From: Micromonospora rifamycinica
Lineage (GTDB): Bacteria > Actinomycetota > Actinomycetes > Mycobacteriales > Micromonosporaceae
Reading direction: 5' to 3'
Assembly (NCBI RefSeq): GCF_900090265.1
Contig: NZ_LT607752.1
Location: 4,278,001-4,342,000, forward strand
DNA length: 64,000 nucleotides
The first letter of the stretch is position 1, and each line of letters opens with the position of its first letter. This document shows positions 47,700-56,450 of the stretch, piece by piece. The notes under the pieces are model-generated. The model made no database searches, was not told where the DNA came from, and saw nothing but the letters and a program-made list of their open reading frames with translations. The translations under genes were made by a program, and so were the position numbers.

Positions 47700-49027
47700 C
47701 CTACCAGGGTGGGGGGCCGCGCGACGGCGACCGGAACGACGGCCCGACCGCCTTCCTGCCCCGGGTCGACCGGTCCGCGGAGTCGTCCCCCGCCCGCACC
47801 GGTCCCGCATCGGTCGACCCCGCCCGCACCGGCCCCACCCGCAGCGATCCCGCACCGACCGGTCCCGCCCGCACCGGCCCCGCGTCGTCCGGTCCCGCCC
47901 GTCCGGGGCCGACCGGTCCGTGGCCCGCCCCGGCGCTGCCGACCCGTCAGCCACCGCCCGCCTGGCCGGGCCGACCCGCACCGGCGGCCGGAGCCCGACA
48001 CGGTCCCGGTCTCCCCGGTGCCGCCCCGCGTCCGGTGCCGCCCGTCGAGACGGGACAGCTCCGGGCCGCCGCGCCGGACGGAACGCCGCGCCCGTCCGGC
48101 ACGGCTGGCGGCCCACACCCCGCGACCGTGGACCCGGCGGCCACCGCCCTGCTGCCGGTGGTGCCGGCCCGGCCGACCGGCCCGGCACTGGACTCCACCG
48201 CCCTGATGGGCGCGGTGCCACCCGTCCCCGAGGACGCCCGCTCCGCTGGCCCCGCCGAGCCCCCACCACCGCCCCGGCGCGGCGAACGGGTGGTCCAGCT
48301 CCGCCCCGAGCAGACCGGCGAGGGCTACAAGAGCGTCTACTCGGAGCTGACCCGGCCCACCTTCGGCTCCCGGCTGCGCACCGGCGTCCGGGTCAGCGGC
48401 GAGGTGCTGATCACCTTCGGCCTGGTCGTGCTCCTCTTCGCCGGGTACGAGATCTGGGGCAAGTCCGCCCTGGTCGACGCCCACCAGAGCAAGCTCAACG
48501 AGCAGCTGGCCCAGGCCTGGGGGCCGACCGGCGACCCGACGGTCAGCCCGAGTGCCAAGCCGGTCGCCCCGGCCGAGGGCAAGCCGATCGCCGGGCTCTA
48601 CATCCCCAGCCTCGACAAGAACTGGGTCGTCGTCGAGGGCGTCACCCAGCAGGACATCCGGTACGCCCCCGGCCACTACCCGAAGAGCGCCCTCCCTGGC
48701 GAGGTGGGCAACTTCTCCGTCGCCGGGCACCGCAACCGGGCCACCTTCTGGCGGCTGGACGAGCTGGACGTGGGTGACGCGATCATCCTGGAGGGCAAGC
48801 AGGACTGGTACGTCTACAAGGTGTACCAGTCCCGGATCGTCCGGCCCGACCAGGTGGAGGTGGTCGCGCCGGTGCCCGGCGAGCCGAACGCGAAGGCGAC
48901 CCGGAAGCTGCTCACCCTGACCACCTGCAACCCGAAGTTCGACAACTACCAGCGCCTGATCGTCCACGCCGAGCTGGACCACGCGCAGCCCAAGTCCGCG
49001 GGTCCACCGGCGGAACTGCGGGGCTGA
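47696..49027 (+). CDS. Class E sortase with long Pro-rich N-terminus
   Basis: 443 residues. The first 220 are Pro/Thr/Gly/Ala-rich, probably disordered and cytoplasmic. A membrane helix (VSGEVLITFGLVVLLFAGYE) follows, then the sortase barrel with the catalytic His in NFSVAGHRNRATF, the Cys in TRKLLTLTTCNP and the Arg in NYQRLIVHA. This is the class E type of actinomycetes, which attaches LAXTG-motif proteins to the wall. The location beside crgA and pknB is conserved. The long N-terminal tail is unusual for the family. Confidence 0.92.
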   Translation: MTYQGGGPRDGDRNDGPTAFLPRVDRSAESSPARTGPASVDPARTGPTRSDPAPTGPARTGPASSGPARPGPTGPWPAPALPTRQPPPAWPGRPAPAAGARHGPGLPGAAPRPVPPVETGQLRAAAPDGTPRPSGTAGGPHPATVDPAATALLPVVPARPTGPALDSTALMGAVPPVPEDARSAGPAEPPPPPRRGERVVQLRPEQTGEGYKSVYSELTRPTFGSRLRTGVRVSGEVLITFGLVVLLFAGYEIWGKSALVDAHQSKLNEQLAQAWGPTGDPTVSPSAKPVAPAEGKPIAGLYIPSLDKNWVVVEGVTQQDIRYAPGHYPKSALPGEVGNFSVAGHRNRATFWRLDELDVGDAIILEGKQDWYVYKVYQSRIVRPDQVEVVAPVPGEPNAKATRKLLTLTTCNPKFDNYQRLIVHAELDHAQPKSAGPPAELRG

Positions 49028-49032
49028 CGACG

Positions 49033-49311
49033 ATGTACTCCTGGATCTGGCGCAAGTTGCCCTTCGGGCTGCCCGGCAAGCTGATCGGGTCGGTGCTGCT
49101 CGCCACCGCGACGGTGGCGCTGCTCTGGTACGTGGTCTTCCCCTGGGCCGAGCCGCTGCTGCCCTTCGACGACGTGCAGGTCACCCAGGATTCCGGCAAC
49201 CCGGGTGGCGACTCCACCACCGACCCCGACGCGCCGGCCGGTGACGGGCACGAGCTGCCGTACGACACCGACCGGAACAACACCCCGCCCGCCCCCTCTC
49301 CAAGCCGGTGA
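49033..49311 (+). CDS. Small membrane protein of the sortase-pabA row
   Basis: 92 residues. One membrane helix (GKLIGSVLLATATVALLWYVVFPWAE) is followed by an acidic Asp/Pro-rich extracytoplasmic tail. ATG 49033 follows the sortase stop by five bases and the stop is four bases before pabA, so it is part of the DUF881-sortase-pabA operon. A similar small membrane protein is found in this place in other actinomycetes. Function is unknown; a wall or divisome partner is likely from context. Confidence 0.85.
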   Translation: MYSWIWRKLPFGLPGKLIGSVLLATATVALLWYVVFPWAEPLLPFDDVQVTQDSGNPGGDSTTDPDAPAGDGHELPYDTDRNNTPPAPSPSR

Positions 49312-49315
49312 GCCC

Positions 49316-49966
49316 ATGCGTGTCCTCGTGATCGACAACTACGACTCCTTCGTCTTCAACCTCGTGCAGTACCTGGGCCAGCTCGGGGTGGACTGCGAGG
49401 TCCGGCGCAACGACGAGATCGACGTCGCCGAGGTCGGCCGGGTCGGCGCGGCGGGCATCCTGCTCTCGCCGGGGCCGGGCAGCCCGGACCGTGCCGGCAA
49501 CTGCCTCGACATCATCCACCGGTACGGCGGTGAGCTGCCGATCTTCGGCGTCTGCCTCGGCCACCAGGCGATCGGTGAGGCGTTCGGCGCGACCGTCACC
49601 CGGGCACCGGAGTTGCTGCACGGCAAGACGTCCGAGGTACGGCACCACTCGGTCGGGGTGCTGGCCGGCCTCCCCGACCCGTTCACCGCCACCCGCTACC
49701 ACTCGCTGGCGGTGCTCCCCGAGACGCTCCCCGAGGAGCTGGAGGTCACCGGCTGGACGGAGTCGGGCGTGGTGATGGCGATGCGGCACCGGACCCTGCC
49801 GATCGAGGGGGTGCAGTTCCACCCGGAGTCGGTGCTCACCGAGGGCGGCCACCTGATGCTGGCGAACTGGGTGGCCGCCTGCGGCCATCCGGAGGCCCTG
49901 GAACGCGCCCCCGGGCTGGCCGCCGAGGTCGATGCCCGCCGGCTCGCCGCCTTCGCCACCGGCTGA
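49316..49966 (+). CDS. pabA: Aminodeoxychorismate/anthranilate synthase glutamine amidotransferase subunit
   Basis: 216 residues of the class I glutamine amidotransferase family. It has MRVLVIDNYDSFVFNLVQYL at the start, ILLSPGPGSPDRAG, the catalytic Cys in FGVCLGHQAIGEAFG and the His-Glu pair in EGVQFHPESVLTEGG. TrpG and PabA cannot be separated by sequence alone. The position in the row next to pknB, without trp genes, matches the actinobacterial pabA/trpG of folate synthesis. It supplies ammonia to PabB for aminodeoxychorismate. It is the last gene of its operon and is convergent with pknB; the 129 bases between hold GC-rich direct repeats. Confidence 0.92.
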   Translation: MRVLVIDNYDSFVFNLVQYLGQLGVDCEVRRNDEIDVAEVGRVGAAGILLSPGPGSPDRAGNCLDIIHRYGGELPIFGVCLGHQAIGEAFGATVTRAPELLHGKTSEVRHHSVGVLAGLPDPFTATRYHSLAVLPETLPEELEVTGWTESGVVMAMRHRTLPIEGVQFHPESVLTEGGHLMLANWVAACGHPEALERAPGLAAEVDARRLAAFATG

Positions 49967-50095
49967 CCCGTCCGCCCCGCCGTCACCGGCCCGGGCGCCG
50001 GGTCTACCCGCGGGTCACCCTGGGGACGGCCCGGCCCGGGTGGGTGCCGATCGGCCCCGGCCCGGGTGGGCCGGCCCGTCACCTCCGGGTACGGG

Positions 50096-51901
50096 TCACT
50101 GGCCCTCGGTCCGGAACGGCGGCGTGGGCAGCGGGAACCCGCCACCCCCACCGTCACCGGGTGGCGTGGTCGTCGGTACCGGCGTGGTCGGGGTCGGCGG
50201 GGGCGGCTCCTCGGTGGGCTCGGGAACGGAGACCTCGATGGTCACCGTCTGCCCCTTGGCCAGGTTGCTGCCCGCCTTGGGGTTCTGTGCGCTCACCCGG
50301 CCGGCCTGGTCCGCCGGCACCTCGTCGCCCTCACGCACCCTGACCTCGTAGCCGGCCGCCTGCAGCTCCTTGCGCGCCTCGTCCTCGGTGAGACCGGTGA
50401 CCCGGGGGACCTCCCGGATGTTGCCCCGGGAGACCTCCACGGTCACCTTGGTGCCCTCGGCGACCTTGCTGCCGGAGTCGGGCGTCACCTTGGTGACCTG
50501 ACCGGCCGGCTGGTCGCTGTTGATGTCCTTGCGTTCGACGACGAGCTTGAGCCGGTCCAGCTGCGGCTTGACGTTGTCGAACTGCGAGCCGACCAGCCCG
50601 GCCGGGATGGAGACCTCCTGCGGGCCACCGCAGATGTTCACCGTCACCTGACGGTTCTCCTGCAGCGGGGTGCCCGCCGGCGGGTCCTGCCTGGCGACGG
50701 TCCCCTTCTTGCAGGTGCTGTCGAAGACCGGGTCACCGGTCGCCGGCACCAGCCCGGCGTTCTGGATCTCGGTGAACGCGACCGCCTGGGTCTTACCCGC
50801 GAGGTTGGGCACCGGGCTCGTCCGGGGCTCGTCACCGTTCATCAGCAGGGCCGCCACCAGCGCTATCACCGCCAGCACACCGACCGCCGCGAACGCCGCG
50901 ATCACCCAGGCGGAACTCTTCCGCCGCTGCGGGTCGCCGACCCTCGCCGGGACCTGCCGGGTCTGCTGACCCATCACCTGCGTCGGGTAGCCGGCCGCGG
51001 CCGCCGCCATCGGGGTGGTCTCGTCCTGGCTCATCACCGGGGTGGCCATCACCGGCCGACCGGCGGCGGCGCGGAGCAGGTCGGCCCGCATCTCGCCGGC
51101 GCTCTGGTAGCGGTTGAGCGGGTTCTTGGACAGCGCCTTCAGCACGATCGCGTCGATCGCCGGCGTGACGTCCGGGTTGATGTCGCTGGGCGTCGGCGGG
51201 GCCTCCCGCACGTGCTGGTACGCCACGCTGACCGGGCTGTCGCCGACGAACGGCGGATGGCCGCAGACCAGCTCGAACAGCACGCAACCGGCGGCGTACA
51301 CGTCGGAGCGGGCGTCGACGGCCTCGCCGCGCGCCTGCTCCGGGGACAGGTACTGGGCGGTACCGATCACCGCGCTGGTCTGGGTCATCGTGGTGGCGCC
51401 GCTGGCCAACGCGCGGGCGATGCCGAAGTCCATGACCTTGACCTGGCCGGTCTGGGTCAGCATGACGTTGCCGGGCTTGATGTCCCGGTGGATGATCCCG
51501 TGCCGGTGGCTGAACTCCAGGGCCGCGCACATGTCGGCGCAGATCTCCAGCGCCCGGCGCGGCTGGAGCCGCCCCTCGACGCCGAGGACCTCCTTGAGGG
51601 TCCGCCCGTTCACGAACTCCATCACGATGAACGGCAGGGTCTCGCCGGTCGGCGCGGTCTCCTCACCGGTGTCGTAGACGGCGACGATCGCCGGGTGGTT
51701 CAGCGAGGCCGCGTTCTGCGCCTCCCGGCGGAACCGCATCTGGAAGGTGGCGTCCCTGGCCAGGTCGGTACGGAGCATCTTGATCGCGACGTCCCGACCG
51801 AGCCGGAGATCCCGACCGCGGTGCACCTCGGCCATGCCGCCGTAACCGAGCAGCTCGCCGACCTGGTACCTGCCACCGAGCAGGCGGGCCTGGGCTGTCA
51901 T
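50096..51901 (-). CDS. pknB: Serine/threonine protein kinase PknB with PASTA domains
   Basis: 601 residues. The kinase domain (12-275) has the glycine loop GYGGMAEV, K41 in VAIKML, HRDIKPGN, DFGIAR and the activation-loop TMTQTSAVIGTAQYLSPEQA. A juxtamembrane segment, one membrane helix (SSAWVIAAFAAVGVLAVIALVAALL) and three PASTA domains follow, then a Pro-rich tail. PASTA domains bind muropeptides, so the kinase couples wall state to growth and division. It is the last gene of the fhaA-to-pknB operon and overlaps pknA by four bases. Phosphatase PstP, encoded in the same operon, opposes it. Confidence 0.97.
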   Translation of the reverse strand: MTAQARLLGGRYQVGELLGYGGMAEVHRGRDLRLGRDVAIKMLRTDLARDATFQMRFRREAQNAASLNHPAIVAVYDTGEETAPTGETLPFIVMEFVNGRTLKEVLGVEGRLQPRRALEICADMCAALEFSHRHGIIHRDIKPGNVMLTQTGQVKVMDFGIARALASGATTMTQTSAVIGTAQYLSPEQARGEAVDARSDVYAAGCVLFELVCGHPPFVGDSPVSVAYQHVREAPPTPSDINPDVTPAIDAIVLKALSKNPLNRYQSAGEMRADLLRAAAGRPVMATPVMSQDETTPMAAAAAGYPTQVMGQQTRQVPARVGDPQRRKSSAWVIAAFAAVGVLAVIALVAALLMNGDEPRTSPVPNLAGKTQAVAFTEIQNAGLVPATGDPVFDSTCKKGTVARQDPPAGTPLQENRQVTVNICGGPQEVSIPAGLVGSQFDNVKPQLDRLKLVVERKDINSDQPAGQVTKVTPDSGSKVAEGTKVTVEVSRGNIREVPRVTGLTEDEARKELQAAGYEVRVREGDEVPADQAGRVSAQNPKAGSNLAKGQTVTIEVSVPEPTEEPPPPTPTTPVPTTTPPGDGGGGGFPLPTPPFRTEGQ

Positions 51902-53427
51902 CGCGTTCGTCGTCCTTCGCTCGTCGTCGTCTCGCCGGCACCCGGTCCGGGCCGTACCACCCGACGGTACGGTGTTCCGGCCGGAACGTCGCGTTCGTGG
52001 GCACTCAGCGCGCCGGACGTCGTACGCGGCGCGCCCGGATCACCACTCAGCAGGTTGTTCCGCGTCGCGTAGGAGAGCACCCCGGAACAGACCAGCACCA
52101 GGATGGCCAGCAGGACGGCCAGGGTCACCATGCCGGTCCGGGATTCACGTTCCGGGGCGGGTGGCGGCAGCGGATGCCGGGCGTACCCCATCGGCCGGTC
52201 GGACCGTACCGGCGCCGGAGGGACGGACGCGGCGCCCCGGGGCTGCTGGTAGCTCGGGGTGGTCGGAATCGGCGGACGCTGGACCACCGGCGGCTGCGGG
52301 TGCCGGGCCTGGACCGGCGGCCTGGGCTGCCCACCGACCGGCGGCCGGACCTGTCCACCCATCGGAGGTCGGGCCTGCCCGCTGACGGGCGGTCGGGTCG
52401 GTCCGCCGACCGGCGGCCGGGCCTGCCCGCCGACCGGGGGACGGTGCTGCTGGTGGGCCAGCGCGGCGGGCTGCTGCCGGGGCACGGACGGCACCTGCGC
52501 GCGGGCCATCGGACCGGCCGGCGAGGCCGGCGCTCCGGAGACCGGTCCGCCGGACACCGGCCCTCCGGAGACCGGACCGGGGTGTCCACCGCCCGCGCGG
52601 GCCTGCTGGGAGAGCACCTGCTTGGCCTGCCGGGCGACGGCGGCCAGGGCGGCGGCGCTCGGCCAGCGGTGGCCGGGCTCCTTGGCCATCGCCCGCTCCA
52701 CGATCGCCTTGACCTGCGGCGGGATGTCGCCGGGCAGGGCTCGGGGAGTGTCCCGGACGTGCTTCATCGCGATCTCGAGCGGATTGTCACCCTCGAAGGG
52801 CCGGCGACCGGCCAGGCACTGGTACGCCACGACACCGAGCGCGTACACGTCGGAGGCGGGGGTGGCGACCGCGCCGGTGGCCTGCTCGGGGGAGATGTAC
52901 GAGGCGGTGCCGAGCACCGATCCGGCGGCGGTGAGCTGACCGACCAGCTCGGACCGGGCGATGCCGAAATCGGTCAGCACCAGCGTGCCGTTCGGCCGGA
53001 CGAGCAGGTTGCCGGGCTTGACGTCCCGGTGCACGATGCCCTTCTCGTGGGCGGCGTGCAGCGCGTCGGCGGCCTGGGCGAGCAGGGCCATCGTCCGGGC
53101 CGGGGTGAGCCGGCCGACCCGGCTGAGCGTCGCGGACAGGGCGTCGCCCTCGACATACTCCATCACCAGGAAGGCGATCTCCTGGTCGCTGCCGAAGTCG
53201 TAGACGTCCACCACGCCGGGGTGGTTGATGGTGGCCATCGTCCGGGCCTCGCCCCGGAACCGCTCGGCGAAGCCGGGCTCGTCGAGCAGCGCCGGGAGCA
53301 GGCTCTTGACCGCCACCGTACGGCCCAGCACCTGGTCGGTGCCGCGCCACACGTCGCCCATGCCGCCGCTGGCGATCCGCTCGTCGAGGCGGTAGCGGTT
53401 GCCGAGCTGCACGCCGGGGCTGAGCAT
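51898..53427 (-). CDS. pknA: Serine/threonine protein kinase PknA
   Basis: 509 residues from ATG 53427. The kinase domain (10-270) has IASGGMGDVW, VAVKSLLP, HRDVKPGN, DFGIAR and SVLGTASYISPEQA. A Pro/Gly/Gln linker of about 170 residues is built of RPPVGGQ-type repeats. One membrane helix (TGMVTLAVLLAILVLVCSGVL) and a short external tail without PASTA domains follow. PknA phosphorylates division and wall proteins together with PknB. The start follows the pbpA stop by one base. The upstream-extended frame is a shadow of pbpA. Confidence 0.96.
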   Translation of the reverse strand: MLSPGVQLGNRYRLDERIASGGMGDVWRGTDQVLGRTVAVKSLLPALLDEPGFAERFRGEARTMATINHPGVVDVYDFGSDQEIAFLVMEYVEGDALSATLSRVGRLTPARTMALLAQAADALHAAHEKGIVHRDVKPGNLLVRPNGTLVLTDFGIARSELVGQLTAAGSVLGTASYISPEQATGAVATPASDVYALGVVAYQCLAGRRPFEGDNPLEIAMKHVRDTPRALPGDIPPQVKAIVERAMAKEPGHRWPSAAALAAVARQAKQVLSQQARAGGGHPGPVSGGPVSGGPVSGAPASPAGPMARAQVPSVPRQQPAALAHQQHRPPVGGQARPPVGGPTRPPVSGQARPPMGGQVRPPVGGQPRPPVQARHPQPPVVQRPPIPTTPSYQQPRGAASVPPAPVRSDRPMGYARHPLPPPAPERESRTGMVTLAVLLAILVLVCSGVLSYATRNNLLSGDPGAPRTTSGALSAHERDVPAGTPYRRVVRPGPGAGETTTSEGRRTR

Positions 53428-53428
53428 G

Positions 53429-54934
53429 TCAGCGGCCCCCCGCATCGGCGATGGCCGCCTGCATGATCTTGCCGCCGATCCGGGCCGCCTCGCCGCTGCC
53501 GCCGCTGTCGGCCTGCTCCAGCACCACGCAGACCGCAGACACGGCGTTGCCGTTCTTGTCCAGCGCGAAGCCGATGAACCAGCCGTGGTCGGGGCGACCC
53601 GGGGCGGACTGCGCGGTGCCGGTCTTGCCACCGACGGTGTAGCCGTCGATGGCCGCCGAACTGCCGGTGCCGTTCTTCACCACGCTGACCATCATGTCCC
53701 GCAGGTCGTCGGCGACCTGACCGCTGACCGGCTGACGCAGCTCCCGGGGCTGGGCGTTGTAGTAGCTGGTGGTGCGGTCCGGCCCGAGCAGCTGCTTGAC
53801 CAGGTAGGGACGCATCTGCCGGCCCTTGTTGGCGACCGAACCGGCGATCAGCGCGCCCTGGAGCGGGGTCATCCGGACGTTGTTCTGACCGATCGAGGAC
53901 TGCGCCAGCGCGGCCGGGTCGGTGCCACCGTCGGGGTTCTGCATGTCGCCGGTCCGGCTGGCCGCCACCGGCAGGCCCCCCTCACCGAGCTGCCCGACGG
54001 TGAGGTCGTCCTGCTCGAAGCCGAACTGCCGGGCCTTCTCCTTCACCGTGTCCGCGCCGAGCCGTACGCCGAGCTGGGCGAACCCGGTGTTGCACGACTC
54101 GGTGACCGCGTCGATCAGGGTGACCTGCGCCTCCGGGCAGATCGACGCGGCGGCGTTACGGATCTCGGTGCCCGAGGTCGGCGGGGTCCAGCTCGGCCCG
54201 GCCGGGATCTCGGTGTCCTTGCCGACCCCGTTCTCCAGGGCGGCGGCGGCGATCACGATCTTGAAGGTGGAGCCGGGTGGCAGGGTCTCCGACAGCGCCC
54301 GGTTCTTCAGCGGGCCGGCCGGGTCCTGCTCGTACTTGTTGTAGGCCGCGGAGGCCGCGTTGGTGTCATGGTCGACCAGCGGGTTCGGGTCGAAGCTGGG
54401 CATCGAGACCAGCGCCTGCACCGCACCGGTACGCGGGTCGATGGCGATCGCCGCGCCCCGCTCCGCCCCGTTGCGGTTGTTGCGCAGCTGCTCGTAGGCG
54501 GTGTCCTGGGCGCGCTTCGAGATGCTCAGCAGCACGTTGCCGCCGCCGCTCTCGTCACCGGTGAACATGTCCTTGATCCGGTTGCCGAGCAGGGCGTCGC
54601 TGGTGCCGGCGAGGAAGTCGTTCTCCAGCCGCTCGATCCCGGTGTCGCCCAGGTTGACCGGCTTGTAGCCGAGCACGTGGGCGTACTTCGTCCCCGCCGG
54701 GTAGCTGCGCTGGAACTTCAGCTTGCCGCCGGTCTCCTTGCTGGTGGCCACGGCGGTGCCGCCGGCTTCGATGTTGCCCCGCCGTCGCTCGTACTCGGCC
54801 ACCTGTACCCGGCCGTTGTAGTCGCTGTTGCGGTATTCGTCTGCCTTGTAGGCCTGGATCCAGTTCAGGTTGGCGAAGAGCAGCCCGAACAGGACCATGA
54901 CGACGACGCCGACGCGGCGCAGGGGCGCGTTCAC
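53429..54934 (-). CDS. pbpA: Class B penicillin-binding protein PbpA
   Basis: 501 residues. An N-terminal membrane anchor (VGVVVMVLFGLLFANLNWIQAY) is followed by a dimerisation domain and the transpeptidase domain. The three catalytic motifs are SxxK (PPGSTFK), SxN (ESCNTG) and KTG (GGKTGTAQ). It is a monofunctional D,D-transpeptidase that works with the RodA/FtsW-type glycosyltransferase encoded just upstream (four-base overlap). In mycobacteria PbpA is a PknB substrate. All key residues are present. Confidence 0.96.
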   Translation of the reverse strand: MNAPLRRVGVVVMVLFGLLFANLNWIQAYKADEYRNSDYNGRVQVAEYERRRGNIEAGGTAVATSKETGGKLKFQRSYPAGTKYAHVLGYKPVNLGDTGIERLENDFLAGTSDALLGNRIKDMFTGDESGGGNVLLSISKRAQDTAYEQLRNNRNGAERGAAIAIDPRTGAVQALVSMPSFDPNPLVDHDTNAASAAYNKYEQDPAGPLKNRALSETLPPGSTFKIVIAAAALENGVGKDTEIPAGPSWTPPTSGTEIRNAAASICPEAQVTLIDAVTESCNTGFAQLGVRLGADTVKEKARQFGFEQDDLTVGQLGEGGLPVAASRTGDMQNPDGGTDPAALAQSSIGQNNVRMTPLQGALIAGSVANKGRQMRPYLVKQLLGPDRTTSYYNAQPRELRQPVSGQVADDLRDMMVSVVKNGTGSSAAIDGYTVGGKTGTAQSAPGRPDHGWFIGFALDKNGNAVSAVCVVLEQADSGGSGEAARIGGKIMQAAIADAGGR

Positions 54935-56421
54935 GGGCGGATCACCTCCGTGGGAGCACCGTGCAGCTGTTCCGGCGGGCCGCCACCCGGCCGACCAGCC
55001 GGGCCGCCGCCCTGGGCCACCGGCCGCCGGGCGGCGTCGGAGATCCGCAGCAGCACCGCGATGAGCAGCCAGTTCGCCATCAGCGACGAGCCACCGGCGG
55101 ACAGGAACGGGGTGGTCTGACCGGTCAGCGGGATGAGCTTGCTGATCCCGCCGACGATCACGAAGACCTGGAGCCCCAGGGTGAAGGCGAGACCACCGGC
55201 GACCAGCTTGCCGAACGAGTCCCGCACCGCCAGCCCGGCCCGCAGGCCCCGCTCGACGATGAGCAGGTAGACCACCAGCAGCGCGGTCAACCCGAACAGG
55301 CCGATCTCCTCGCCGATGCCGGCGAAGATGAAGTCGTTCTGCACCTCGGGGATCTCCAGCGGCTCCCCGGCGCCCGGGCCGGAGCCGAACAGGCCACCGC
55401 TGCCCAGGCCGAGCAGCCCCTGCACCAGCTGGTAACCCCGGTCGTACGGCTCGGCGAACGGGTCGAGCCAGATCTCGGCGCGGGTGTAGAAGTTGGCGAA
55501 CGGGCCACCCACCGTGCCGCCCAGCACGTAGGCGAGGTAGGCCCCGCCGAAGAAGAGCACCAGACCGATCAACAGCCAGCTGACCCGTTCGGTGGCGATG
55601 TAGAGCGTCACCACGAACATGCCGAAGTAGAGCAGCGAGGTGCCGAGGTCCTTCTCGAAGACCAGGACCAGCAGACTGATCAACCAGACCCCGAGCACCG
55701 GGCCGAGATCCCGGCCGCGCGGGAAGTCGATGCCGAGGACCCGGCGGCTGGCCAGCGACAGCACCTCACGCTTGCGGACCAGGTAGTAGGCGAAGAAGAC
55801 CAGCAGCGCCAGCTTGGCGAACTCACCGGGCTGGATGCTGAACCCGCCGACCCGGATCCACAGCTTCGCGCCGTTGATCTCGGAGAACCGGCCGGGCAGC
55901 ACCGCCGGGATCATCACCAGCACGATGCCGGCCAACCCCAGGGTGTACGCGTACCGGGAGACCGCCCGGTGGTCGCGCATCAGCACCAGCAGCCCGGCGG
56001 CCAGGATCACCGCGGCCAGCGTCCAGGCCAGCTGGCGGCCACCGGTGCCGGCGAAGATGGCCAGCGTCTCCCGCTCGGCGGGGGCGGCCTTGGCCAGGTC
56101 GAGCCGACGCAGGAAGCCCACCCCGACGCCGTTGAGCAGGGCCACCGCCGGCAGCAGCGCCGGATCGGCGAAAGGCGCGAGCCAGCGGATCACCAGGTGC
56201 ATGCCCAGGAAGACCAGCCCGAGCGCGGCGGCCGGCATCCAGAAGTCGCGGGTGACGGTGTCGAGCAGGTTCGCCTCGACGATCGCCCCGTACGCGGCCA
56301 CCAGCACCATCGCCAGCACCAGCAGGGACAGTTCGGCGTTACGCCGGGACCGCGCCAGACGTACGCCGGGCCGCTCGCCCGTCGTGGCGGGCGAGACTAC
56401 CGGGTGGGCCGCTGCGGTCAA
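54931..56421 (-). CDS. rodA: RodA/FtsW-type SEDS peptidoglycan glycosyltransferase
   Basis: 496 residues with about ten to twelve membrane helices of the SEDS family. Conserved blocks include LWIRVGGFSIQPGEFAKLAL, AYYLVRKREVL, DLGTSLLYFG and GRTTPFLSAGG-like QTTPFLSAGGSSLMANW near the C-terminus. The catalytic Asp is expected in FVFEKDLGTS. It polymerises lipid II into glycan strands with PbpA. The position in the fha-pstP-rodA-pbpA-pknA-pknB operon identifies it as RodA. The C-terminal 45 residues are Gly/Pro-rich. Confidence 0.94.
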   Translation of the reverse strand: MTAAAHPVVSPATTGERPGVRLARSRRNAELSLLVLAMVLVAAYGAIVEANLLDTVTRDFWMPAAALGLVFLGMHLVIRWLAPFADPALLPAVALLNGVGVGFLRRLDLAKAAPAERETLAIFAGTGGRQLAWTLAAVILAAGLLVLMRDHRAVSRYAYTLGLAGIVLVMIPAVLPGRFSEINGAKLWIRVGGFSIQPGEFAKLALLVFFAYYLVRKREVLSLASRRVLGIDFPRGRDLGPVLGVWLISLLVLVFEKDLGTSLLYFGMFVVTLYIATERVSWLLIGLVLFFGGAYLAYVLGGTVGGPFANFYTRAEIWLDPFAEPYDRGYQLVQGLLGLGSGGLFGSGPGAGEPLEIPEVQNDFIFAGIGEEIGLFGLTALLVVYLLIVERGLRAGLAVRDSFGKLVAGGLAFTLGLQVFVIVGGISKLIPLTGQTTPFLSAGGSSLMANWLLIAVLLRISDAARRPVAQGGGPAGRPGGGPPEQLHGAPTEVIRP

Positions 56422-56450
56422 GGAGGTGTCCCTCGGATCTCAGCCGACGG

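Noticed and set aside
46750..48269. Minus-strand Arg/Gly-rich open frames over the DUF881 and sortase genes
   Set aside because: They are antisense to well-recognised genes and lack ribosome sites and domains.
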